This document shows positions 36,101 through 45,476 of a DNA stretch of 64,000 nucleotides, piece after piece. The notes beneath the pieces were generated by a model that was not told the origin of the DNA, searched no databases, and worked only from the letters and a program-made list of their open reading frames with translations. The DNA comes from Nematostella vectensis (lineage: Eukaryota; Cnidaria; Anthozoa; Actiniaria; Edwardsiidae): the NCBI RefSeq assembly GCF_932526225.1, contig NC_064038.1, positions 560,001 through 624,000 of the forward strand, read 5' to 3'. Position numbers and translations under genes: made by a program. Within the stretch, counting starts at the first letter, position 1; every line of letters starts with the position of its first letter.

Positions 36101-37916
36101 GGATGGTGGCCGGGGTGTGGCACGCTCTGGGTGTGGCTGCTGGGTCTACATGTATCTCGATGGGTGGTCCGTCCATGCACGGGAGCGCACGATGGGGGCA
36201 GGTGTTGAACGTCGAGGAGGCATACCTCTCGAGTAGCCAGTCTTTCATGCGGCCATTGTTCTCCGGGGTGCAGGGGAATGGCAGTTCCGACGGACGTTGT
36301 GGTGGCACCGTGCGCTGGGGACAATGACAGGTCGGATCAGAAGGGGTGTTTGGTGCTGTGCAGCCGCCGTTGATGGAACGGGTGGCGTTGATGGATGAGT
36401 GCGGCTCTGGTATGCTGCGGCCATGGGGGGTAGGTCGGCGGCCGTCGTGTCTTCCAACCGGGTTCGTCGGGAAGTCCGTAGATAGGAGACCGAGGTTGAG
36501 GAGGGACTCATAGGAGAGGTACATAGCTCGGACTGAGCTGCTCACGTACACCATGGAACGGCAGCACGTGGCCTCACCGTTGGGAGGAGCTGTGGAGAGT
36601 TTAGCGAAGAAAGCACCGTCGATGGCTATTGGAGACCGGTTGGCGGCCGACAAGCTGAGGTTGACCGGTTGCAGTTCATCGCGCGAGAAGCCGCATGCAA
36701 GGAACTCCTCTAGAGACCAAAGGTCGGACTGGGCACCAGTGTCGGCCACGGCTGATATCTGAGCTACGAGGTGATCGCGAGGACGGGAAGTGGCTCCCGA
36801 AGCTGATGGAGTATCGAGCGATATAGTGATGTTTGTCCGCGGATGATCACGGAGTTGAGCTCGTCGCCACTCCCCCTTGGTGAAGATATGGTGATCCAGT
36901 TTGGCGGGCTCGTTCTGTGGTCTACCACGAGAGCAAGGTACGGCTCCGGATTGTAGAGATGCGATCTGGGAGATCGGGCCTGACTCGATGGCGGACTGTT
37001 GACTTTTGGCTGGTTGTCGCCTTTTGCGCCTACGGGCTCTGTAGCAATCGATGCATACCTGATGAGGTTTGGAATTCCAGCCCCGAGATCCTTCTGAGAA
37101 GACGTGAAATGACACTCTACAATCAGGACAGGAGGCCTGTCGTGATTTCTCTGCTGCGCTTGGTGACTGGTCTGAGGGTGGCGTGTTTTTGTTACGCTGG
37201 AAGGACGACATCGCGGACAGGGTTGAAGACGGTAGGGCGTTGCGAGCCATCTCTTTACTCTCCACCGAGGCAATGACGTCATTAATTGGGTTGGTCAAGA
37301 TATCTGTAATGCCCAGAGTCTCACGCCTTATGTCTGAGTCGTAAATGCCATTTAAAAGGACGTCGCGTATGATGTGGTCGGTGTAGTCAACGGGTTGGCC
37401 ACACGCACATGCTGCTGTGTATGCGCACGTTTCCGCTTTTCCCCGCACCCTGGCTGCGAATGCACGAAAGGTTTCGTCCCGTTCCTGTTTTAACTGGAGC
37501 AGCTCGGTACGGAGGACACATGTAGCGATAGGAATGACAGCTAGCGAGCGCATGGCTGCGGTCAAATCTTGCAAGGGCAACGAGGTGGCTCCTGGGTTGG
37601 CTTTCAGTAGGCTGTCCCCGAGGTCAGGGCCGGCACACTGCAACAGTTGGAAAGGCGCCTGGGCGTCAGTGATGCCAGATCCAGAACGGAAAACCCCCCA
37701 TCGGCGCATGAATATGTTCCATTCCTCGATAGAGATCCCTATGTCCACTTTGGGTCGGTCGAGTTTCGGGCCTCGGGCCGGCGGTGGGGCAGTAGGAGCG
37801 GGAGGTAGTGCTTGATGTGCGAGGCCGTGGTTATTTAGTAACGCTACGGCGATTGCATCAGAGACATCCTGTGTTTTGAAGTCACAGTTGGGTACCGAAC
37901 ATTCGACGATCACCAT
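33123..37916 (-). CDS. Gag-Pol polyprotein of the retrotransposon (1,597 aa)
   Basis: Single open frame with no frameshift between gag and pol. The first ATG is at 37916, in strong context (A at -3, G at +4); the frame is open 14 codons further upstream into the LTR, but without an ATG. Domains by residue: N-terminal C2H2-like finger (C6, C11, H30, H34); Gag, about 60-230; second zinc motif C263-x2-C266...H285-x2-C288-x2-C291 followed by basic residues; aspartic protease DTGA 392-395; reverse transcriptase about 600-830, with D691, APQGF 723-727 and the catalytic motif CVDD 751-754 (C where Y or F is usual); RNase H with D901, the IEGEAL glutamate near 951, D979 and D1026; integrase with an HH-CC finger (H1141/H1143, H1146, C1176, C1179) and catalytic D1207, D1264, E1300 (D-35-E). 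A GPY/F-like region follows at about 1423-1460, then a Pro/Ser-rich tail. All catalytic residues are present. It would make the virus-like particle, cDNA and integration machinery of the element. Confidence 0.95.
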   Translation of the reverse strand: MVIVECSVPNCDFKTQDVSDAIAVALLNNHGLAHQALPPAPTAPPPARGPKLDRPKVDIGISIEEWNIFMRRWGVFRSGSGITDAQAPFQLLQCAGPDLGDSLLKANPGATSLPLQDLTAAMRSLAVIPIATCVLRTELLQLKQERDETFRAFAARVRGKAETCAYTAACACGQPVDYTDHIIRDVLLNGIYDSDIRRETLGITDILTNPINDVIASVESKEMARNALPSSTLSAMSSFQRNKNTPPSDQSPSAAEKSRQASCPDCRVSFHVFSEGSRGWNSKPHQVCIDCYRARRRKRRQPAKSQQSAIESGPISQIASLQSGAVPCSRGRPQNEPAKLDHHIFTKGEWRRAQLRDHPRTNITISLDTPSASGATSRPRDHLVAQISAVADTGAQSDLWSLEEFLACGFSRDELQPVNLSLSAANRSPIAIDGAFFAKLSTAPPNGEATCCRSMVYVSSSVRAMYLSYESLLNLGLLSTDFPTNPVGRHDGRRPTPHGRSIPEPHSSINATRSINGGCTAPNTPSDPTCHCPQRTVPPQRPSELPFPCTPENNGRMKDWLLERYASSTFNTCPHRALPCMDGPPIEIHVDPAATPRACHTPATIPLHWQQKVYDDLLRDEALGVIERVPYGEPVTWCHRMVVTRKHDGSPRRTVDLSPLNKFCQRETFAMESPFHLARRIPKDTWKTVTDAWNGYHSVPLREADRHLTTFITPFGRWRYTRAPQGFLSSGDGYNRRFDAILSAFERKERCVDDTIHYDTDLEQHWWRSIDFLTCVGQSGIVLNPDKFQFAEKCVDFAGFRVSDSTIEPLPKYLDAIRDFPTPESTTDIRSWFGLVNQVANYAQLRETMAPFKPFLSPRCKFTWSPDLESAFQESKEAIVQAIREGVEIYDMQRRTCLRPDWSRRGIGYFLLQQHCSCPSGIPDCCPGGWRITLAGSRFLSPAEQRYAAIEGEALAVAWGLEQTRYFTQGCDNLVVVTDHKPLVKIFGDRTLDEITNSRLFRLKQRTLPWRFTITHRPGKSNQAADATSRHPSPSGSTNSLATSTPSVPDMVESALMASIRNDAHDLGAISWPTLAQETATDPCLGHLLRLIEQDVVVDPNDPALSSLGHLCESIYAQDGVLLLNDRVVVPMSLRKRVLQHLHAAHQGASTMEQQARAIVFWPGMSRDIQGTRDGCTDCNRNAPSQAATPPLPTSPPSTPFEAVYADFFDFGGRHYLVVGDRLSGWVEVLSSTAGTDLGGSAGLVRHLRAFFATFGVPTEISSDGGPEFTAGGTETFLRLWGIKHRLSSVGFPQSNGRAEVAVKTAKRLLMSNTGPNGSLDNDRFLRAMLQLRNTPDRDCDLSPAQIIFGRPLRDSLMFVNRLEKFSNPHIRPLWRQAWAAKEDALRTRISRTTESLTSHSKPLRPLKLGERVFIQNQQGPHPNKWDRSGMVVESPGHDQYRIKVDGSGRLTLRNRRFLRAYTPATPTPDHQYRTPPPPPRSPECQPTLNSSPSPPTGSGPLTGNPHVTTQLSHGSHPVIPTECNQTVPPAEPVAETPPTTQANNDPVSSCMPDASSQAPQPLPEPRRPTRARTRPKRYEPETGNWTVAGVRSSSLV

Positions 37917-37933
37917 GATAATGACTTCCTCAT
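37910..37933 (-). other. Upstream ORF (7 codons) overlapping the Gag-Pol start
   Basis: The only ATG between the predicted transcript start and the Gag-Pol ATG straddles the LTR/priming-site junction (37933-37931). It is in weak context (T at -3), encodes MRKSLSW and stops at 37910, just past the Gag-Pol ATG in another frame. It may lower Gag-Pol translation; it may also be chance. Confidence 0.4.
37923..37932 (-). other. Primer-binding site, probably self-primed
   Basis: The ten sense-strand bases directly after the 5' LTR are TGAGGAAGTC. They do not begin with TGG, the usual complement of a tRNA CCA end. They are perfectly complementary to GACTTCCTCA within the LTR (37987 down to 37978), at the predicted 5' end of the RNA. 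Confidence 0.7.
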
Positions 37934-37977
37934 GAAGAAAATACTCCTCGATGTTCAATTGGTTTTATTGACAAAGA

Positions 37978-37987
37978 TGAGGAAGTC
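37978..37987 (-). other. Candidate RNA self-primer at the transcript 5' end
   Basis: Sense GACTTCCTCA is the exact reverse complement of the ten bases after the LTR. Its 3' base pairs with the first base of the priming site, so extension would copy U5 first, as reverse transcription requires. Its 5' base lies 25 bp downstream of the TATA-like box. Confidence 0.65.
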
Positions 37988-38011
37988 CTATGGCAATACA
38001 ATAAATCAAGG

Positions 38012-38017
38012 ATTATA
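38012..38017 (-). promoter_or_regulatory. TATA-like box of the 5' LTR (TATAAT)
   Basis: Positions -30 to -25 relative to 37987, the normal TATA distance for RNA polymerase II. This predicts a start at or very near the self-primer. The start itself is inferred. Confidence 0.6.
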
Positions 38018-38104
38018 ATTAAACTAAGGATTACAAATAACGGTAACTAGGATATAACAAATGAACGCGTAGGACTTACATGAATAATGTTCAAAACAAG
38101 ATGG

Positions 38105-38127
38105 CCGGCTGCTCTCTTCTGAGCCGG
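38105..38127. repeat. Inverted repeat CCGGCT / AGCCGG in LTR U3
   Basis: Perfect 6 bp arms with an 11 bp spacer, followed closely by the palindrome GGTCTTA-CA-TAAGACC. Possibly protein-binding sites of the LTR promoter; no factor can be named with confidence. Confidence 0.4.
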
Positions 38128-38181
38128 TCAGCGGTCTTACATAAGACCTAGGCCCTAGCGGCCAGCGTTACACACTCTTCA

Positions 38182-38186
38182 AATTT
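38182..38186. repeat. Target-site duplication, right copy (aattt)
   Basis: Second copy of the 5 bp duplicated target. The unit resumes with gatgtcatg, with nothing lost. Confidence 0.95.
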
Positions 38187-39464
38187 GATGTCATGTACAC
38201 AATAAAAGAGATGCGCCCGTGCGCATGGCGAGTCCCCAAGAGACCCAAGACGCCAAAATAGACCTCTATTTTTTGTCATCCACAATCTCGGCGAGCTGTG
38301 CGTGGCGTAACCGTATTACAGGCCTGGGATCCTGGTTATTGTCCTCCCCATTAATGCGCGGGTTGGGATAACCTTGCAAGAGTGTTGTACAGCATATTCG
38401 CTCGGAAATATCGGTGCTTGGGGCCTTCGGGTTCTTTACAGCCTTCCGTAAAAGCCTTGTGCTGCCATACCGATTGGGTAATCCGTATGTATGGTTTCCG
38501 TTTTGTTCTTCAGACCGGGTTCGATCCAAGGCCAATGGGCTTTTTTTTTTAATTCGTTTTTTTTTCTTTGTGCTGGACTTCCTTAATCCTGATAGGTTTT
38601 GCGCAAAAATAATAAAAAAAGTGAGTTTGCAAAATAAGCTTGCTAGATTTATTGATTATATGTATTCAATTTGTTCCTAGGAAGTTAACAAAAAACACAA
38701 AGCAAAGAGTTTGAGGAAGTAAACAAGTATGTGAACTTTAATGTTCTATTTGAAGGGGTGCATTTTGTACAGGGAAGCATACATAGAATGCTTAACTGGT
38801 GGAGAGGGAAGAGGTAAAAGTTTATTGAGCATAATTTCAACAATAGCAGGGGGAAGAGAGGGGCACTCTCTTCATACAATATTGCAGTTGTTACCTATTA
38901 TTAAATAAGTTTGTAACATGTCTTTGTTTATTAAGCAAGGTCTATTTCTGAGACAAGCAAACTCAAGTAAGGCTGTTGAAATAACAGGTGAGTGTTAAAA
39001 GAAAAACAATTATCTGATTAGAAAACTACTGTAGATTCCTTTGCACCAAAATAAGAACAAACTTCATTTTGTTTGTTATTTATGAGGAACGAGATGAGCT
39101 CTACAAAGCCATAAAGAAATATGTATTGCTCATCTAAATTATACAAGTAAATGATAATATTAAAAAAGAACTACTGTAAGTAATTAGAGTGGTTTTCATT
39201 AACCCGTGAAACAAAGTGTGATAGTTAAACGGTAATAGTTAGTAAAACACAAAAAAGAACAATAGAATCAGATCACCACAAAGTGTAATACGCTAAAGCG
39301 TAGTTCACGGGTTAATAAAGGTTTTGACATTTCAACCTTACGTCCACATGAAAGTAATGCCTAATATCGAGTGCCCTACAGTAAGTGTTTTGCAGTCAAG
39401 TTGTTTTCTGTTAGTAGGTAAAAAAATATTCTAAATAATAGTAATCATAGCTATGGTCACCACT
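38187..39464 (+). repeat. Array unit 17, right part
   Basis: Continues the interrupted unit. With the element and one target copy removed, the unit is 2,003 bp. gagacc/ccaagg haplotype. A box 38303-38313, B box 38518-38528, T10 38541-38550. The island starts right after the insertion site, so its predicted Pol III unit is intact and the 3' LTR/5' LTR pair lies upstream of it. Confidence 0.95.
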
Positions 39465-41466
39465 TACACATATAGAACTTGTAATGAAAAGAAAGAAAAT
39501 ATATATATATGCAGTCAAACAACAGAATAGCATGATAACCTTGAATATATTGAATAAAGGACTGCAAAAAACATCTTTTGTACTAGTTGCTTGAATTGAC
39601 CATTGGCTATTTTTAGCTGAATTCCCCTCCCCCTCTAAAAAGGAAAATAATAATAATAATAATAGAAGAAAACTAAAAAGAAAACAAATACAACAGAGAC
39701 CCCCACCAACAATTTTGATTTTTTTTACTTTCCTTTAAAAGGGGAGTGTCATGGTTAAGAGATTTGCAATAGCTCTAGAGCCCTGACACAATGAACTTCA
39801 GTGAAATTCTAATACTGACTTATGAGCTTTTGGTACATGTGGGAGACTTTAAACAAAACAAAAAAAATGACCACAAACTGTCCATTAACATAGTTTTCTA
39901 TATAATATTGCATATTATTTAATAAGGTATTGACAGCTTTTAAAAAGTTCAACTGTTTGTAGACACTTAAAAGCCTACAATAAACACTGACTCCAGACAT
40001 GCGCAGTACTATGCTGCTGCCCCTTTAAAGTAAAATACAGCTTTACTTAGTCAGCGTAGACAATATTGTGGATTTTGGCAATATTTTAATATGAATATGT
40101 CAATATTCTCCCCCCTTACGTCTTTATTTCTATTTATTTTATGCTTTTCACATGATACCAAAACAGCGTCTTTTTTCTTCGCTAATTTGATGTCATGTAC
40201 ACAATAAAAGAGATGCGCCCGTGCGCATGGCGAGTCCCCAAGGGACCCAAGACGCCCAAATAGACCTCTATTTTTTGTTATCCACAATCTCGGCGAGCTG
40301 TGCGTGGCGTAACCGTATTACAGGCCTGGGATCCTGGTTATTGTCCTCCCCATTAATGCGCGGGTTGGGATAACCTTGCAAGAGTGTTGTACAGCATATT
40401 CGCTCGGAAATATCGGTGCTTGGGGCCTTCGGGTTCTTTACAGCCTTCCGTAAAAGCCTTGTGCTGCCATACCGATTGGGTAATCCGTATGTATGGTTTC
40501 CGTTTTGTTCTTCAGACCGGGTTCGATCCCAGGACAATGGGCTTTTTTTTTTAATTCGTTTTTTTTTCTTTGTGCTGGACTTCCTTAATCCTGATAGGTT
40601 TTGCGCAAAAATAAAAAAAAAAGTGAGTTTGCAAAATAAGCTTGCTAGATTTATTGATTATATGTATTCAATTTGTTCCTAGGAAGTTAACAAAAAACAC
40701 AAAGCAAAGAGTTTGAGGAAGTAAACAAGTATGTGAACTTTAATGTTCTATTTGAAGGGGTGCATTTTGTACAGGGAAGCATACATAGAATGCTTAACTG
40801 GTGGAGAGGGAAGAGGTAAAAGTTTATTGAGCATAATTTCAACAATAGCAGGGGGAAGAGAGGGGCACTCTCTTCATACAATATTGCAGTTGTTACCTAT
40901 TATTAAATAAGTTTGTAACATGTCTTTGTTTATTAAGCAAGGTCTATTTCTGAGACAAGCAAACTCAAGTAAGGCTGTTGAAATAACAGGTGAGTGTTAA
41001 AAGAAAAACAATTATCTGATTAGAAAACTACTGTAGATTCCTTTGCACCAAAATAAGAACAAACTTCATTTTGTTTGTTATTTATGAGGAACGAGATGAG
41101 CTCTACAAAGCCATAAAGAAATATGTATTGCTCATCTAAATTATACAAGTAAATGATAATATTAAAAAAGAACTACTGTAAGTAATTAGAGTGGTTTTCA
41201 TTAACCCGTGAAACAAAGTGTGATAGTTAAACGGTAATAGTTAGTAAAACACAAAAAAGAACAATAGAATCAGATCACCACAAAGTGTAATACACTAAAG
41301 CGTAGTTCACGGGTTAATGAAGGTTTTGACATTTCAACCTTACGTCCACATGAAAGTAATGCCTAATATCGAGTGCCCTACAGTAAGTGTTTTGCAGTCA
41401 AGTTGTTTTCTGTTAGTAGGTAAAAAAATATTCTAAATAATAGTAATCATAGCTATGGTCACCACT
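39465..41466 (+). repeat. Array unit 18
   Basis: Left part shares cagaatagcatg with unit 17, so the two descend from one copy. A box 40305-40315, B box 40520-40530 followed by aggacaat as in units 6, 8, 14 and 16, T10 40543-40552. Confidence 0.95.
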
Positions 41467-43468
41467 TACACATATAGAACTTGAAATGAAAAGAAAGAAA
41501 AAATATATATATATGCAGTCAAACAACAGAATTGCATGATAACCTTGAATATATTGAATAAAGGACTGCAAAAAACATCTTTTGTACTAGTTGCTTGAAT
41601 TGACCATTGGCTATTTTTAGCTGAATTCCCCTCCCCCTCTAAAAAGGAAAATAATAATAATAATAATAGAAGAAAACTAAAAAGAAAACAAATACAACAG
41701 AGACCCCCACCAACAATTTTGATTTTTTTTACTTTCCTTTAAAAGGGGAGTGTCCTGGTTAAGAGATTTGCAATAGCTCTAGAGCCATGACACAATGAAC
41801 TTCAGTGAAATTCTAATACTGACTTATGAGCTTTTGGTACATGTGGGAGACTTTAAACAAAACAAAACAAATGACCACAAACTGTCAATTAACATAGTTT
41901 TCAATATAATATTGCATATTATTTAATAAGGTATTGACAGCTTTTAAAAAGTTCAACTGTTTGTAGACACTTAAAAGCCTACAATAAGCACTGACTACAG
42001 ACATGCGCAGTACTATGCTGCTGCCCCTTTAAAGTAAAATACAGCTTTACTTAGTCAGCGTAGACAATATTGCGGATTTTGTCAATATTCTAATATGAAT
42101 ATGTAAATATTCTCCCCCCTTACGTCTTTATTTCTATTTATTTTATGCTTTTCACATGATACCAAAACAGCGTCTTTTTTCTTCGCTAATTTGATGTCAT
42201 GTACACAATAAAAGAGATGCGCCCGTGCGCATGGCGAGTCCCCAAGGGACCCAAGACGCCCAAATAGACCTCCATTTTTTGTCATCCACAATCTCGGCGA
42301 GCTGTGCGTGGCGTAACCGTATTACAGGCCTGGGATCCTGGTTATTGTCCTTCCCATTAATGCGCGTGTTGGGATAACCTTGCAAGAGTGTTGTACAGCA
42401 TATTCGCTCGGAAATATCGGTGCTTGGGGCCTTCGGGTTCTTTACAGCCTTCCGTAAAAGCCTTGTGCTGCCATACCGATTGGGTAATCCGTATGTATGG
42501 TTTCCGTTTTGTTCTTCAGACCGGGTTCGATCCCAGGCCAATGGGCTTTTTTTTTAATTCGTTTTTTTTTCTTTGTGCTGGACTTCCTTAATCCTGATAT
42601 GTTTTGCGCACAAATAATAAAAAAAGTGAGTTTGCAAAATAAGCTTGCTAGATTTATTGATTATATGTATTCAATTTGTTCCTAGGAATTTAACAAAAAA
42701 CACAAAGCAAAGAGTTTGAGGAAGTAAACTGTATGTGAGCTTTAATGTTCTATTTGAAGGGGTGCATTTTGTACAGGGAAGCATACATAGAATGCTTAAC
42801 TGGTGGAGAGGGAAGAGGTAAAAGTTTATTGAGCATAATTTCAACAATAGCAGGGGGAAGAGAGGGGCACTCTCTTCATACAATATTGCAGTTGTTACCT
42901 ATTATTAAATAAGTTTGTAACATGTCTTTGTTTATTAAGCAAGGTCTATTTCTGAGACAAGCAAACTCAAGTAAGGCTGTTGAAATAACAGGTGAGTGTT
43001 AAAAGAAAAACAATTATTTGATTAGAAAACTACTGTAGATTCCTTTGCACCAAAATAAGAACAAACTTCATTTTGTTTGTTATTTATGAGGAACGAGATG
43101 AGCTCTACAAAGCCATAAAGAAATATGTATTGCTCATCTAAATTATACAAGTAAATGATAATATTAAAAAAGAACTACTGTAAGTAATTAGAGTGGTTTT
43201 CATTAACCCGTGAAACAAAGTGTGATAGTTAAACTGTAATAGTTAGTAAAACACAAAAAAGAACAATAGAATGAGATCACCACAAAGTGTAATACGCTAA
43301 AGCGTAGTTCACGGGTTAATGAAGGTTTTGACATTTCAAACTTACATCCACATGAAAGTAATGCCTAATATCGAGTGCCCTACAGTAAGTGTTTTGCAGT
43401 CAAGTTGTTTTCTGTTAGTAGGTAAAAAAATATTCTAAATAATAGTAATCATAGCTATGGTCACCACT
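41467..43468 (+). repeat. Array unit 19 (diverged)
   Basis: With unit 20, the most distinctive copy: aacaaaacaaatgacc, gtcaattaacatag, acaataagcactgactacag and attgcggattttg. Further private changes include gtcctggtt. A box 42309-42319, B box 42524-42534, T9 42547-42555. Confidence 0.95.
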
Positions 43469-45476
43469 TACACATATAGAACTTGTAATGAAAAGAAAGA
43501 AAAAAATATATATATATATGCAGTAAAACAACAGAATTGCATGATAACCTTGAATATATTGAATAAAGGACTGCAAAAAACATCTTTTGTACTAGTTGCT
43601 TGAATTGACCCTTGGCTATTTTTAGCTGAATTCCCCTCCCCCTCTAAAAAAGAAAATAATAATAATAATAATAGAAAAAAACTAAAAAGAAAACAAATAC
43701 AACAGAGACCCCCACCAACAATTTTGATTTTTTTTACTTTCCTTTAAAAGGGGAGTGTCATGGTTAAGAGATTTGCAATAGCTCTAGAGCCCTGACACAA
43801 TGAACTTCAGTGAAATTCTAATACTGACTTATGAGCTTTTGGTATATGTGGGAGACTTTAAACAAAACAAAACAAATGACCACAAACTGTCAATTAACAT
43901 AGTTTTCAATATAATATTGCATATTATTTAATAAGGTATTGACAGCTTTTAAAAAGTTCAACTGTTTGTAGACACTTAAAAGCCTACAATAAGCACTGAC
44001 TACAGACATGCGCAGTACTATGCTGCTGCCCCTTTAAAGTAAAATACAGCTTTACTTAGTCAGCGTAGACAATATTGCGGATTTTGTCAATATTCTAATA
44101 TGAATATGTCAATATTCTCCCCCCTTACGTCTTTATTTCTATTTATTTTATGCTTTTCACATGATACCAAAACAGCGTCTTTTTTCTTCGCTAATTTGAT
44201 GTCATGTACACAATAAAAGAGATGCGCCCGTGCGCATGGCGAGTCCCCAAGGGACCCAAGACGCCCAAATAGACCTCTATTTTTTGTCATCCACAATCTC
44301 GGCGAGCTGTGCGTGGCGTAACCGTATTACAGGCCTGGGATCCTGGTTATTGTCCTCCCCATTAATACGCGGGTTGGGATAACCTTGCAAGAGTGTTGTA
44401 CAGCATATTCGCTCGGAAATATCGGTGCTTGGGGCCTTCGGGTTCTTTACAGCCTTCCGTAAAAGCCTTGTGCTGCCATACCGATTGGGTAATCCGTATG
44501 TATGGTTTCCGTTTTGTTCTTCAGACCGGGTTCGATCCCAGGCCAATGGGCTTTTTTTTTTTAATTCGTTTTTTTTTCTTTGTGCTGGACTTCCTTAATC
44601 CTGATAGGTTTTGCGCAAAAATAATAAAAAAAGTGAGTTTGCAAAATAAGCTTGCTAGATTTATTGATTATATGTATTCAATTTGTTCCTAGGAAGTTAA
44701 CAAAAAACACAAAGCAAAGAGTTTGAGGAAGTAAACAAGTATGTGAACTTTAATGTTCTATTTGAAGGGGTGCATTTTGTACAGGGAAGCATACATAGAA
44801 TGCTTAACTGGTGGAGAGGGAAGAGGTAAAAGTTTATTGAGCATAATTTCAACAATAGCAGGGGGAAGAGAGGGGCACTCTCTTCATACAATATTGCAGT
44901 TGTTACCTATTATTAAATAAGTTTGTAACATGTCTTTGTTTATTAAGCAAGGTCTATTTCTGAGACAAGCAAACTCAAGTAAGGCTGTTGAAATAACAGG
45001 TGAGTGTTAAAAGAAAAACAATTATCTGATTAGAAAACTACTGTAGATTCCTTTGCACCAAAATAAGAACAAACTTCATTTTTTTTGTTATTTATGAGGA
45101 ACGAGATGAGCTCTACAAAGCCATAAAGAAATATGTATTGCTCATCTAAATTATACAAGTAAATGATAATATTAAAAAAGAATTACTGTAAGTAATTAGA
45201 GTGGTTTTCATTAACCCGTGAAACAAAGTGTGATAGTTAAACGGTAATAGTTAGTAAAACACAAAAAAGAACAATAGAATCAGATCACCACAAAGTGTAA
45301 TACGCTAAAGCGTAGTTCACGGGTTAATGAAGGTTTTGACATTTCAACCTTACGTCCACATGAAAGTAATGCCTAATATCGAGTGCCCTACAGTAAGTGT
45401 TTTGCAGTCAAGTTGTTTTCTGTTAGTAGGTAAAAAAATATTCTAAATAATAGTAATCATAGCTATGGTCACCACT
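43469..45476 (+). repeat. Array unit 20 (diverged)
   Basis: Shares the variants of unit 19 only in the middle of the unit (about 43860-44100). Its ends look like other units, which suggests gene conversion. A box 44314-44324, B box 44529-44539, T11 44552-44562. Confidence 0.95.

Larger units (their letters stand above)
32837..38181 (-). mobile_element. Complete Ty3/Gypsy-type LTR retrotransposon (5,345 bp)
   Basis: Two identical 249 bp LTRs with TGAAGA...TCTTCA ends, a 5 bp target duplication and one intact Gag-Pol frame in the order protease, reverse transcriptase, RNase H, integrase, which is the Ty3/Gypsy (Metaviridae) order. There is no envelope-like frame after pol; the stop codon lies 37 bp from the 3' LTR. 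No chromodomain is recognisable. The internal part is clearly more GC-rich than the surrounding array, so it evolved elsewhere and inserted later. LTR identity and the open frame point to a very recent insertion that may still be competent. Sense is the minus strand: 5' LTR 37933-38181, 3' LTR 32837-33085. Confidence 0.97.
37933..38181 (-). repeat. 5' LTR (249 bp)
   Basis: Sense order: U3 from 38181, with palindromes GGTCTTA-CA-TAAGACC and CCGGCT...AGCCGG and a CCATCTT motif resembling a YY1 site; TATAAT at 38017-38012; predicted start at 37987; AATAAA at 37969-37964; LTR end at 37933. R plus U5 is therefore only about 55 nt. The other LTR is identical. Confidence 0.97.

Noticed and set aside
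37923-37932. Ordinary tRNA primer-binding site
   Set aside because: It does not start with TGG at or near the LTR edge, whereas the perfect match to the LTR itself explains the bases.
37917-37958. Gag-Pol starting at 37958 inside the LTR
   Set aside because: That codon is TTG. A strong-context ATG in the same frame at 37916 is the likely eukaryotic start.
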